Assembly: GCA_020722305.1 (NCBI GenBank)
Contig: DYLB01000004.1
Coordinates: 1-24,607 of the forward strand
DNA from: Anaerolinea thermophila
GTDB lineage: Bacteria > Chloroflexota > Anaerolineae > Anaerolineales > Villigracilaceae
Length of the DNA: 24,607 nucleotides
Reading direction: 5' to 3'
In this document: positions 1 to 5,999 of the stretch, one piece after another
Layout of the letters: every line of letters begins with the position of its first letter
How positions within the stretch are numbered: position 1 is the first letter of the stretch
Notes under the pieces: generated by a model
What the model was told of the DNA's origin: nothing
Databases searched by the model: none
Seen by the model: the letters and a program-made list of their open reading frames with translations, nothing else
Translations under genes and position numbers: made by a program

Positions 1-137
1 ACGGGGATGATATTCGAGTCCTCGGCCAGGAGCCTAGACCCCATCGCCAGGTGGGGTTCTTTGTTAGGTTCGAGGCCCCCAGACGGGGATGATATTCGAG
101 TCCTCGGCCAGGAGCCTAGACCCCATCGCCAGGTGGG
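1..137. repeat. Direct repeat, two ~55-bp copies, 82-bp period
   Basis: Positions 1-55 recur at 83-137 with almost no change, giving an 82-bp period. The first copy touches the window edge, so the array probably continues to the left. Each copy ends in a small hairpin (arms ACCCCA/TGGGGT at 38-57 in copy 1, shorter in copy 2) followed by a T-rich stretch, which resembles a weak terminator on the plus strand. No coding sense is apparent. With only two visible units and a 27-bp spacer it does not look like CRISPR. Confidence 0.75.
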
Positions 138-285
138 ATTTTTTGTTTTATACTGGGGCCGAAAGGAGATAGTCTCCCCGTTGGGAGCAGTTGCGAAAAT
201 CAGCCACGAATTTCACGAATTCACGCGAATTTTTCTTTCCTTTTTCCAGCACCTTCGCCAATTTCGGAAAAATCGCAAACCGTGG

Positions 286-304
286 TGCGGGATGGCATCC
301 CGCA
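286..304. repeat. Perfect palindrome
   Basis: Arms TGCGGGATG and CATCCCGCA are separated by a single base. It belongs to a set of short GC-rich palindromes scattered between genes in this window (also 351-369, 5793-5809, 5910-5925, 5935-5950, 9574-9589). Their inner sequences differ, but each keeps perfect self-complementarity. Confidence 0.7.
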
Positions 305-350
305 ACGCCAAAGATAGACAAAAAAATGCTATGATCACTATATGTGGCAT

Positions 351-369
351 GGCGGATTGCCAATCCGCC
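351..369. repeat. Perfect palindrome
   Basis: Arms GGCGGATT and AATCCGCC enclose a 3-base loop. It sits between GTGGCAT and CCAC, similar to the flanks of the palindrome at 9574-9589. It is a REP-like intergenic element with no T-tract, so a terminator role is not supported. Confidence 0.7.
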
Positions 370-420
370 CCACGGTATTAGGCCTGTTGAATTTTGGCGA
401 AGGTATTGTTTTTCGTGAAA

Positions 421-435
421 ATTCGCGTAATTCGC
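421..435 (+). repeat. 15-bp inverted repeat, left copy (ATTCGCGTAATTCGC)
   Basis: The same 15-mer occurs in reverse complement at 1526-1540, so the lipoprotein gene (490-1473) lies between inverted copies. Both copies sit in degenerate arrays of about 9-bp period. This may be an interspersed repeat family rather than ends of a mobile element; no transposase and no target duplication are visible. Confidence 0.6.
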
Positions 436-489
436 GGCAAAAAAATCCCATCTGCTCTCAAGAGGGAGACTACCCGAAAGGATGTGGCC

Positions 490-1473
490 ATGAAAAAATT
501 ACCGGTACTCGCCCTTGCCTTCACCCTGCTCCTTGCCTCCTGCGGCCCCGGGGACTCCGGCCTGCCGACGCCCGAAGTCTCGACTGCGGTCGCCTCGACC
601 TCCGAGCCGGGAGGCCTCACGCCCGGCCCGCTCCCGACCCAGCCGCCACCCACGCCAATCCCTTCGCTGGCCTCCGGGCTGTCTCCCACCGAACTGAAAT
701 ACCGCCTGCTGGAGCGCTATCCCGATTTCTTCTACTGCGACCCGGACTACTACCCGGTCGCCCGCGGCAACGAATCCCAACTGGCCCTCGAACGCTTCCC
801 GGAGATCCAAGCAAACGCCGAGGAGTTCCAGGCCATCCTGTCCCACAACGGACTCGACGGGCAGACGGCCTTCACCGACAGCCAGAAATTGCTGATCTAC
901 CGCGAGCACAAGAAGCTGGCCGCCATCCCCTTCGAACTGGACGGGGAGCGCTACCGGTTCCAGATCCAGACCGGGGTCGAGGGCCAGGAGGGGGCCGTCA
1001 TCCGGGGCCGGATAGACGACCAGGGGCGGATCATCGAGGACGAGCGCACTCCCGGATTCCCGTCCTGCCCGATCTGCCTGGCGCTCCACACCCTGATTGA
1101 TACCCCGCTCGGGCCGGTCCCGGTCGAAGCGCTGCGTCCCGGCGACCCGGTCTGGACCCTGAACCGGGCCGGAGAACGGGTGGCGGCTACCGTGTCCCGC
1201 GCCGCTCACGTCACCGCGCCGGCCAACCATCAAGTGGCCCACCTCGTCCTCGGCGACGGGCGCGAGCTGTGGGCCTCCCCCGGCCATCCCACCGCTGACG
1301 GACGCCGGCTGGGCGATCTCTCCGTCGGGGAGACGCTGGACGGCGCACGGGTAGTCCTGGCCGAACTCGTCCCCTACGCCGGCGGCGCAACCTACGACCT
1401 CCTGCCGTCGGGTGAGACGGGCCTCTACTGGGCGGACGGCATCCTGCTGGGCAGCACGCTCGCCATTCGATAA
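490..1473 (+). CDS. Lipoprotein with C-terminal Hint (hedgehog/intein) domain
   Basis: This predicted 327-aa lipoprotein starts at an ATG preceded by GAAAGGAT; upstream in-frame starts lack such a site. Residues 1-17 form a signal peptide with lipobox LLAS and lipidated Cys18. A Thr/Pro-rich linker (about 25-60) and a domain of unknown fold (about 65-190) follow. From Cys193/Cys196 to the end the protein matches a Hint fold: a block starting CLALHTLIDTPLGPVPVEAL with GD, a GHPTADGR block (265-272) in place of the usual T-x-x-H block, and TYDLLP...LYWADG (301-317). The terminal His-Asn and any C-extein needed for splicing are absent. Known Hint domains can perform an N-S acyl shift at the leading Cys, so self-cleavage or ester formation is possible here; that is inference. 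The substrate of the N-domain is unknown. Confidence 0.8.
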   Translation: MKKLPVLALAFTLLLASCGPGDSGLPTPEVSTAVASTSEPGGLTPGPLPTQPPPTPIPSLASGLSPTELKYRLLERYPDFFYCDPDYYPVARGNESQLALERFPEIQANAEEFQAILSHNGLDGQTAFTDSQKLLIYREHKKLAAIPFELDGERYRFQIQTGVEGQEGAVIRGRIDDQGRIIEDERTPGFPSCPICLALHTLIDTPLGPVPVEALRPGDPVWTLNRAGERVAATVSRAAHVTAPANHQVAHLVLGDGRELWASPGHPTADGRRLGDLSVGETLDGARVVLAELVPYAGGATYDLLPSGETGLYWADGILLGSTLAIR

Positions 1474-1693
1474 CCTGTCCGAAATATTCGAGAAAGCCTT
1501 TTTCAACGTGAATTCCGCGGATTAGGCGAATTACGCGAATCGAAAATAAATCAGCAAAATTCGCTCCGTTCGCAGTATTCGTGTTAAGGGTTTGTCCGGT
1601 AGAAACGCTGCCAAGTATCCCTTTGTATTCCAAAAGATTTTTCCGTCAAAAACGGGGAAGCCCCCAAATTTCATAACACTTTCCAGAAACAAA
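1474..1693. other. Non-coding gap between Hint lipoprotein gene and fmdB-like gene
   Basis: No gene is supported. The gap contains a degenerate 9-bp-period array (about 1507-1545) that includes the right copy (1526-1540) of the 15-bp inverted repeat. It is followed by AT-rich DNA and then the fmdB-like terminator. A terminator for the lipoprotein gene was not recognised. Confidence 0.5.
1526..1540 (-). repeat. 15-bp inverted repeat, right copy
   Basis: Exact reverse complement of 421-435. It is embedded in an array whose neighbouring 9-mers (GTGAATTCC, GCGGATTAG, GCGAATTAC) diverge by substitution. Confidence 0.6.
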
Positions 1694-1722
1694 AACTGCG
1701 CTTGATTTCGTCAGGCGCAGTT
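1686..1722 (-). terminator. Rho-independent terminator of the fmdB-like gene
   Basis: On the minus strand the 8-bp arms AACTGCGC (1722-1715) and GCGCAGTT (1701-1694) enclose 13 bases and run directly into TTTGTTTC. It lies about 50 bp past the fmdB-like stop codon, separated from it by the heptamer array. Confidence 0.85.
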
Positions 1723-1729
1723 CACTTCC

Positions 1730-1778
1730 TTTTCACTTTTTACTTTTTACTTTTTACTTTTCACTTCTTACGTCTCAC
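1730..1778. repeat. Heptanucleotide tandem array, consensus TTTTYAC x7
   Basis: Seven consecutive 7-bp units (TTTTCAC, three TTTTTAC, TTTTCAC, TTCTTAC, GTCTCAC) begin just after the terminator hairpin and end inside the fmdB-like stop codon (1775-1777). The array shares its 7-bp period with those at 5161-5195, 6231-6265 and 6802-6829. Confidence 0.8.
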
Positions 1779-2047
1779 TCGCTGCTCTTGGTCTCACTGC
1801 TGGCGGCGGGCTTGCTTTCAGCGCTTTCCGAGCCGGAGTCGCTTTTGCGGGAATTCTGTCCCGACGGGGAGCGGTGGTCGGTAGCGTAGAAACCTGACCC
1901 CTTGAAGACGATCCCCACCGGCGCGTAAACCTTGCGCAGGCTTTTCTTGTTGCACTCCGGGCAGCGGGTGAGGGGCGGGTCGGTGAACTTTTGCTGGCGG
2001 TCGAACTGGACCCCGCAGGATTCACAGCGGTACGTATAAACTGGCAT
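1775..2047 (-). CDS. FmdB-family zinc-ribbon protein
   Basis: This 90-aa protein has the FmdB/CxxC-CxxC N-terminus: it starts MPVYTYRC, with Cys8/Cys11 and Cys29/Cys32 as the zinc knuckles. A KVYAPVGIVFKGSGFYATDHR segment (about 39-59) is typical of the family, and the tail (60-90) is a low-complexity Ser/Lys/Glu extension. The family was named after a putative regulator of formamidase; its actual biochemical role is unsettled. The start is fixed by AAGGAG about 9 bases upstream. The gene is monocistronic, with its own promoter (2078-2106) and terminator (1686-1722), and is divergent from the selW-trpS cluster. The acidic Ser-rich tail is probably disordered. Confidence 0.9.
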   Translation of the reverse strand: MPVYTYRCESCGVQFDRQQKFTDPPLTRCPECNKKSLRKVYAPVGIVFKGSGFYATDHRSPSGQNSRKSDSGSESAESKPAASSETKSSE

Positions 2048-2077
2048 AGACTTACTCTCCTTGCTATTGCGTGTGGC

Positions 2078-2106
2078 ATTATAGCCTTACTATAACTGAC
2101 TGGCAA
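2078..2106 (-). promoter_or_regulatory. Sigma70-type promoter of the fmdB-like gene
   Basis: Read on the minus strand: -35 TTGCCA (2106-2101), 17-bp spacer, -10 TATAAT (2083-2078). Transcription would begin near 2071, about 24 bases before the ATG, and the ribosome site falls within that leader. Confidence 0.75.
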
Positions 2107-2157
2107 GAGGCCAAAGCGCCCATGTTATAATTTTCTAACAATTCTGACAATTGAGGA

Positions 2158-2218
2158 ATTTCGGAAGTCTCCCGGATAGGATCCGAAATGTGAAGACTCC
2201 GGAAAAGACTTCCAAAGT
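2158..2218 (+). repeat. Nested inverted repeats in the selW-trpS leader
   Basis: ATTTCGGA (2158-2165) pairs with TCCGAAAT (2182-2189), and GGAAGTCT (2163-2170) pairs with AGACTTCC (2207-2214); the two pairings are mutually exclusive. The words GACTCCGGAA (2195-2204) and GACTTCCAAAGT (2207-2218) recur inside the coding gene at 5626-5653. It may be an RNA switch or simply an interspersed repeat. No T-box antiterminator sequence and no T-tract were found. Confidence 0.45.
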
Positions 2219-2238
2219 TTGCCCGACGGGAGATACCC

Positions 2239-2478
2239 ATGCTCAAAATCGAGATCGTTTACTGCGCCGTTTGACATTACACCGACCGGGCCGTGAGCCT
2301 GGCAGGCGACTTGCTCAAAAATTACGAATTCGAGATCGAAGACTTGAAGCTGGTCCCATCTGACGGGGGCCGCTTCGAGGTGACAGTGAACAATCAACTG
2401 GTCTATTCCAAACTCCAGACCAAGCGCCATGCCGGACCCGGCGAGGTGCTCGGGCTGGTCAAAAAACTTGTTGTGTGA
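2239..2478 (+). CDS. SelW/Rdx-family selenoprotein with in-frame UGA (Sec12)
   Basis: The frame opens at ATG 2239 (preceded by GGGAGA), meets TGA at 2272-2274, and continues without interruption to TGA at 2476-2478, giving 79 aa. Read with selenocysteine at residue 12, the N-terminus is MLKIEIVYCAVU, the C-x-x-U redox motif of SelW/Rdx proteins (thioredoxin-like fold). The part after the UGA carries further family features: an LVPSDGGRFEV segment (about 39-49) and a C-terminal EVLGLVKKLV helix. A bacterial SECIS-like hairpin lies directly behind the UGA (2286-2302). Such proteins are thought to be small thiol oxidoreductases. The gene ends 8 bp before trpS and is probably co-transcribed. The alternative, a gene broken by a nonsense mutation, is less likely because of the motif position, the hairpin and intact codon use on both sides. 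Confidence 0.85.
2286..2302 (+). promoter_or_regulatory. bSECIS-like hairpin after the Sec UGA
   Basis: Arms CCGGGC (2286-2291) and GCCTGG (2297-2302) form a 6-bp stem with one G-U pair and a 5-base loop CGTGA. The loop starts 17 bases after the UGA and has G at its second position. As I recall them, bacterial SECIS rules require a short apical loop with G among its first two bases, roughly 16-37 nt from the UGA; this element fits. Confidence 0.7.
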
Positions 2479-2486
2479 GGCATTGT

Positions 2487-3479
2487 ATGGCATCTAAGAA
2501 AGGCCGGGTCTTTTCCGGCGCGCGTCCTACCGGACGCCAGCACCTGGGTAACTACCTGGGCGCGATCAAGAACTACGTCGCATTGCAGGACGACTACGAG
2601 TGCATCTATTGCATCGTGGACATCCACGCCCTGACCACGGTCGAGACGACCGAAGACCTGGTGGACAACACCTACGACATGGCCCTCGACTGGCTGGCCG
2701 CAGGCATCCGCCCGGAAGAGACGATCATGTTCGTCCAGTCACACGTGCCGGAGGTGATGGAACTGCACACCATCCTTTCGATGGTCACGCCCCTGGGCAA
2801 ACTGACCGACCTGCCGACCTTCAAAGAAAAGGTCCGCTTGCAGCCGAACAACGTCAACTACGGGCTGGTCGGCTACCCGGTGCTGATGACCGCCGACATC
2901 GCACTCTACAAGACCGATGTGGTCCCGGTCGGCGTGGACCAGGGGCCGCACATCGAATTCGCCCGCGAGATCGTCCGCTCGTTCAACTACCGCTACCACA
3001 CCAACGTGCTGGTCGAGCCGCAGATGAAGAACACCGAGATCCCCAAGGTGCTCGGCATAGACGGCAAAGAGAAGATGGGCAAGAGCAACAACAACCACAT
3101 CGAACTGGCCGCCACGCCCGAGGAGACTCGCCAGCGCGTGATGCAGATGGTCACCGACCCGGCCCGCATCAAGCGCACCGATCCCGGCAACCCAGACGTG
3201 TGCAACGTGTTCACCATGCACAAAATCTTCTCGCCCGCCGACGAAGTGGCGATGATCAACGTCGAATGCCGCCGGGCGGGCATCGGCTGCGTGGAGTGCA
3301 AGAAACGCTTCGCCGCCAACCTGAACGCCAACCTGGAACCCTTCCGCCAGAAGCGGGCCGCCCTGGCCGAAAATCCCGCCCAGGTCTGGGACATCCTGCA
3401 CGAGGGGGCGGGGCGGGCGCGCACCATCGCCCGGCAGACGATGGCCGAAGTGCGCGAAGCGGTGGGATTGCCTAAATAG
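2487..3479 (+). CDS. trpS: Tryptophanyl-tRNA synthetase
   Basis: This 330-aa class I aminoacyl-tRNA synthetase charges tRNA-Trp with tryptophan using ATP. It shows the HIGH-type motif HLGN (19-22) and the KMSKS-type loop KMGKS (196-200). Other family segments are FSGARPTG at the N-terminus, GYPVLMTADIALYKTDVVPVG (about 129-149) and VDQGPH (150-155). The length is normal for bacterial TrpRS. I chose ATG 2487 over a start four codons upstream because MASKKGRVFSG matches the family N-terminus and TGAGG lies 6-7 bases ahead. It follows the selenoprotein gene by 8 bp and precedes dtd by one base, so the cluster is probably one operon. A Cys-rich stretch (residues 264-279, Cys at 265, 273 and 276) sits in the C-terminal part. 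Confidence 0.97.
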   Translation: MASKKGRVFSGARPTGRQHLGNYLGAIKNYVALQDDYECIYCIVDIHALTTVETTEDLVDNTYDMALDWLAAGIRPEETIMFVQSHVPEVMELHTILSMVTPLGKLTDLPTFKEKVRLQPNNVNYGLVGYPVLMTADIALYKTDVVPVGVDQGPHIEFAREIVRSFNYRYHTNVLVEPQMKNTEIPKVLGIDGKEKMGKSNNNHIELAATPEETRQRVMQMVTDPARIKRTDPGNPDVCNVFTMHKIFSPADEVAMINVECRRAGIGCVECKKRFAANLNANLEPFRQKRAALAENPAQVWDILHEGAGRARTIARQTMAEVREAVGLPK

Positions 3480-3480
3480 C

Positions 3481-3918
3481 ATGCGAGCCTTGATTCAACG
3501 TGTCAGCCAGGCCAGCGTCACCGTCGAAGGCGAGACCCTCGCCAGCATCGGGCGCGGCCTGGTCGTCCTGCTCGGCGTCGGTCATGGCGATAGCGAGGCA
3601 CAGGCCGCTTACCTGGCCGAGAAGATCGCCAACCTGCGCATCTTCGAGGATGCCCAGGGCAAGACCAACCTCTCGGCGCTGGACGTGGGCGGGGAGGCCA
3701 TCGTCGTCTCGCAGTTCACGCTCTACGCCGATACCGCCAAAGGCCGCCGGCCCTCCTTCATCAACGCGGCCCAGCCCGAGGTCGCCGCGCCGCTCGTCGA
3801 ACGCTTTATCGGTTACCTGCGCGGGCAGGGAGTCCCCACCCAGGCGGGAAAGTTCGGGGCGCACATGCTGGTCCAAATCTACAACGACGGCCCGGTCACG
3901 ATCTGGCTGGAGCGTTGA
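3481..3918 (+). CDS. dtd: D-aminoacyl-tRNA deacylase
   Basis: This 145-aa protein hydrolyses D-amino acids (notably D-Tyr) and misattached glycine from tRNA, protecting translation. The two active-site motifs of the DTD family are intact: SQFTLYADTAKGRR (77-90) and NDGPVTIWLE (135-144, containing the cross-subunit Gly-cisPro). The N-terminus MRALIQRVSQASVTV is typical, and the length is standard. The ATG follows the trpS stop by one base, and the stop abuts the next start, so translation is probably coupled. Placing a tRNA proofreading enzyme next to a synthetase is functionally coherent. Confidence 0.97.
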   Translation: MRALIQRVSQASVTVEGETLASIGRGLVVLLGVGHGDSEAQAAYLAEKIANLRIFEDAQGKTNLSALDVGGEAIVVSQFTLYADTAKGRRPSFINAAQPEVAAPLVERFIGYLRGQGVPTQAGKFGAHMLVQIYNDGPVTIWLER

Positions 3919-4911
3919 ATGAACCCCCTTTTCGATGAAATCGCCCGCCGCGCCCTGGCCGCTTATGGCCTGGAGACGGCGGGCTGTGAATTTTTGCAAC
4001 ACCGCGAGAACGTGGCCTTCAAAATCACCGCGCCGGACGGGTCGCGCTATGCCCTGCGCATCCACACCCCGGCCATGCCCCAGTTTGGCAATCATGGTGC
4101 GGATGTGGAGATGGTGCGCTCAGAGGCGCTCTGGCTGGAGGCCCTGCGCCGGACGACCGACATCCCCGTGCCCCGCCCGCAGCGTAACCGGGACGCCGGG
4201 CTGGTTACCGTTATCGAGACCGGGGAGGCGGCCTACAACGTCACCCTGCTCGACTGGCTGCCCGGCGAGGTCCTGGAGGCCGACCTGCTGGACGACGACA
4301 CTGTGGCCCGGATGGGCGCACTGGTGGGCAAACTGCACTACCATTCCAGCCGCTGGCGCAGGCCGCAGGGATTCACCCGCCCGCAGCGGGACGCGGCCCA
4401 TTTCAGAGACAGCTTGCGGGCGCTCGAACCGGCCGTGAACGACGGGCGCATCGCCCGCCAGGATTTCGCCCGCTTCGAGGAAGCCATCTCTCTTTTGATC
4501 GAATACATGCAGCGTACCCGGCGGCGGCGGCGCCAGGAATACGGCCTGCTGCACGGCGACCTGCATCGCGGCAATTTCCTGTTCGACGACGGGCAGCTGA
4601 GCCTGATTGACTTTTCGCTGTGCGCCATCGGGAGTTACCTGTTCGACCTGGGCATTTGCCTGTCGAGCATTCCGCACGAAGTCCACCCGGTTTTCCTGGT
4701 CAATTACCAGCGCTACTTCCCACTGCCGCCAGACGCCTTCCGCATGATCGAGGGCTACTTCGTCGCCAGCATGGTCGGCACGTTCACCTTTTGGATGGAT
4801 GACCCCGAAGCCCAGGAACTGCTCGTCAGCCGCGCCCCCCGCATCGCCAACGAGTACGCCGCCCGCTTCGTCCGGGACGAGCGCTTCTGGTTCAGCGGGC
4901 CAGAGTTTTAG
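3919..4911 (+). CDS. APH-fold phosphotransferase (homoserine-kinase-II/aminoglycoside-kinase-like)
   Basis: This 330-aa soluble kinase of the aminoglycoside phosphotransferase superfamily has the catalytic loop HGDLHRGN (212-219) and the metal-binding Asp in IDF (230-232). An ATP-binding N-lobe occupies about residues 20-100, where ENVAFKI and YALRIH supply the strand and nucleotide-contact positions. The ATG follows the dtd stop directly. The substrate cannot be read from the sequence; relatives phosphorylate homoserine, choline, fructosamine-type adducts or antibiotics, and chromosomal copies like this are rarely resistance genes. Given its operon partners (selW-trpS-dtd) a repair or salvage kinase is a reasonable guess only. 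Confidence 0.88.
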   Translation: MNPLFDEIARRALAAYGLETAGCEFLQHRENVAFKITAPDGSRYALRIHTPAMPQFGNHGADVEMVRSEALWLEALRRTTDIPVPRPQRNRDAGLVTVIETGEAAYNVTLLDWLPGEVLEADLLDDDTVARMGALVGKLHYHSSRWRRPQGFTRPQRDAAHFRDSLRALEPAVNDGRIARQDFARFEEAISLLIEYMQRTRRRRRQEYGLLHGDLHRGNFLFDDGQLSLIDFSLCAIGSYLFDLGICLSSIPHEVHPVFLVNYQRYFPLPPDAFRMIEGYFVASMVGTFTFWMDDPEAQELLVSRAPRIANEYAARFVRDERFWFSGPEF

Positions 4912-4920
4912 TGGGCAATA

Positions 4921-4967
4921 TTCGCCACAGAGAGCACGAAGTTCACAAAGAATTTCTCTGTGGTGAA
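4921..4967. terminator. Inverted repeat between convergent genes, possible bidirectional terminator
   Basis: TTCGCCACAGAGA (4921-4933) pairs with TCTCTGTGGTGAA (4955-4967) over 13 bp with one G-U. It lies exactly between the phosphotransferase stop (4911) and the convergent gene stop (4973). Neither side has a proper T-tract, so termination is inferred from position. The sequence also reads as 9-bp-period words of the CCACAGAGA type, a repeat class seen elsewhere in the window. Confidence 0.5.
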
Positions 4968-4972
4968 AAATC

Positions 4973-5725
4973 TTACGCCATTCCCCCGCGCCATAAAACC
5001 GCATCCAATTGCACTGCCAGCGCCCCGGCCTCCAGCATGGCCTCGGCCTGGTCGCGGCGATACACGCCCCCCACCCCGATGACCGGCAGCCCGATTCGGG
5101 CAGCCTGGTAAACCGTCTCAAGCGCCTGGGGGAACAGACTCGGCCCATACAACCGCCCCTCGGTCAACCGTCCGCCGTCCACGGTCAGCCGGCCGCGCGG
5201 CGCGGCCAGGCTGACCGCCGCTGCGCCGGCGTCCACCAGCCGCGGGCCGAGGGTCAGCGCCTGCTCGCGCGGCAGGTTGACGATCAGCGGCAGTTCGCCC
5301 AGGCACATGTCGAGGGTGATGAGCAGGATGTCGTCCGACAGGAGGGGGGCGAATCCCAACTCGGCAGCCATCACGTTCTCCAGCCCCTCCAGCCGCTCGA
5401 CCATTTTAGCCGTCTCTTCGGGACGGTCCGCCATCAAATGGACGATGACCGGCAGCTCTGCATTGCACCAGTGACGGGCGTGCTGTCTCACCACGGATGA
5501 GAAGCCGGGGTTTGGCAAGCCCGTGTGCAGCAGGAACCCGCCGGGATAGTCGAGCGCTTCGGGATGCGTCGCCGGCTTGCGCGGCCGCAGGCTGAGCGGG
5601 TTGGTGACGAACGCGCCGAGTTCGAGACTTCCAAAGTCTTTGAGACTCCGGAAGCCTGGCGCAAAGCCCAGCATCCCGGCCGCATTCATCAGGGGATGGG
5701 AGAAGGTCAGGTCGCGCTTGGACAT
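4973..5725 (-). CDS. Dihydroorotate-dehydrogenase-like TIM-barrel protein lacking catalytic motif
   Basis: This 250-aa protein resembles the FMN-binding barrel of dihydroorotate dehydrogenase: MNAAGMLGF near the N-terminus recalls the NASGxxG strand, FVTNPLSLRPRKP (about 39-51) recalls the TKT-x-PR segment, and IGVGGV (about 218-223) plus a GALAVQ segment near residue 238 recall the phosphate-binding end. The NxSCPN catalytic stretch is not found, and the Lys expected in the TKT segment is Asn. True DHODH activity is therefore doubtful. Length is short for class 1 (about 300). The segment RLTVDGGRLTEGRL (about 177-190) is encoded by a 7-bp-period array. It could be a divergent FMN protein of unknown function. 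Convergent with the trpS cluster. Confidence 0.7.
   Translation of the reverse strand: MSKRDLTFSHPLMNAAGMLGFAPGFRSLKDFGSLELGAFVTNPLSLRPRKPATHPEALDYPGGFLLHTGLPNPGFSSVVRQHARHWCNAELPVIVHLMADRPEETAKMVERLEGLENVMAAELGFAPLLSDDILLITLDMCLGELPLIVNLPREQALTLGPRLVDAGAAAVSLAAPRGRLTVDGGRLTEGRLYGPSLFPQALETVYQAARIGLPVIGVGGVYRRDQAEAMLEAGALAVQLDAVLWRGGMA
5161..5195. repeat. Heptanucleotide array inside the DHODH-like gene
   Basis: Five successive 7-mers (CGGTCAA, CCGTCCG, CCGTCCA, CGGTCAG, CCGGCCG) share the pattern CSGTCMR. Because 7 is not a multiple of 3, the array is read through all frames and gives a 7-residue periodic peptide (RLTVDGG then RLTEGRL) without breaking the frame. Confidence 0.7.
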
Positions 5726-5792
5726 TACTCGAAACGCACTTTTCTGACTCCAGCCTGAATGGCGTCAGGCCAGGGCCGCAACCAAACGTATC

Positions 5793-5809
5793 GCCGACCT
5801 ACGGTCGGC
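5793..5809. repeat. Perfect palindrome
   Basis: Arms GCCGACC and GGTCGGC surround TAC. First of a run of short palindromes in this intergenic region. Confidence 0.65.
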
Positions 5810-5867
5810 ATTGCCATACCACTTCGTGGCACTTGGGCCGAGCCTGGCAGTACGATTGCCAGATACG

Positions 5868-5999
5868 ATTTGCGCACATAAGGCAAATGTTGCGCGGTAA
5901 TACTGTAACGCGGCATTCATGCCGCAACCAAACGGCGACATAAATGTCGCGCTACAGCATTTGCGCGTTCAATGCAAATGTTACGCGGTAATACTATAA
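5868..5999. repeat. Two 41-bp direct repeats, 91-bp period, enclosing two palindromes
   Basis: The unit at 5868-5908 recurs at 5959-5999. Each has ATTTGC and GCAAAT arms around a variable loop, followed by a nearly identical tail containing CGCGGTAATACT. Between the copies lie two perfect palindromes, GCGGCAT/ATGCCGC (5910-5925) and GCGACAT/ATGTCGC (5935-5950). The composite looks like a partly duplicated hairpin module. Confidence 0.75.

Larger units (their letters stand above)
138..489. other. Non-coding region with palindromes and 9-bp-period repeats
   Basis: No convincing gene lies here; the open frames lack ribosome sites and cross the palindromes. The stretch holds a degenerate 9-bp-period array of ACGAATT-type words (about 204-233), two perfect palindromes (286-304 and 351-369), and a second 9-bp-period array of ATTCGCG words (about 412-440). 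The array at 412-440 shares a 15-mer, in inverted orientation, with the 3' flank of the following gene. The promoter of the lipoprotein gene should lie in this stretch, but I could not pick a convincing -35/-10 pair. Confidence 0.6.

Noticed and set aside
1..137. Possible CRISPR array
   Set aside because: Only two 55-bp copies with a 27-bp spacer are visible; repeat length and lack of cas genes argue against it.
7..381. 124-codon plus-strand open frame
   Set aside because: It runs through the direct repeat and the palindromes, has no ribosome site and no family resemblance.
421..1540. Mobile element bounded by 15-bp inverted repeats around the Hint gene
   Set aside because: No transposase and no target duplication; the copies are parts of degenerate 9-bp-period arrays found elsewhere too.
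2140..2238. T-box riboswitch upstream of trpS
   Set aside because: Hairpins are present, but no T-box antiterminator sequence and no terminator with T-tract; the next gene is selW, not trpS.
2293..2478. 61-codon gene starting at GTG 2293
   Set aside because: It is the part of the SelW-like gene after the UGA, without a ribosome site; the full frame starts at 2239.
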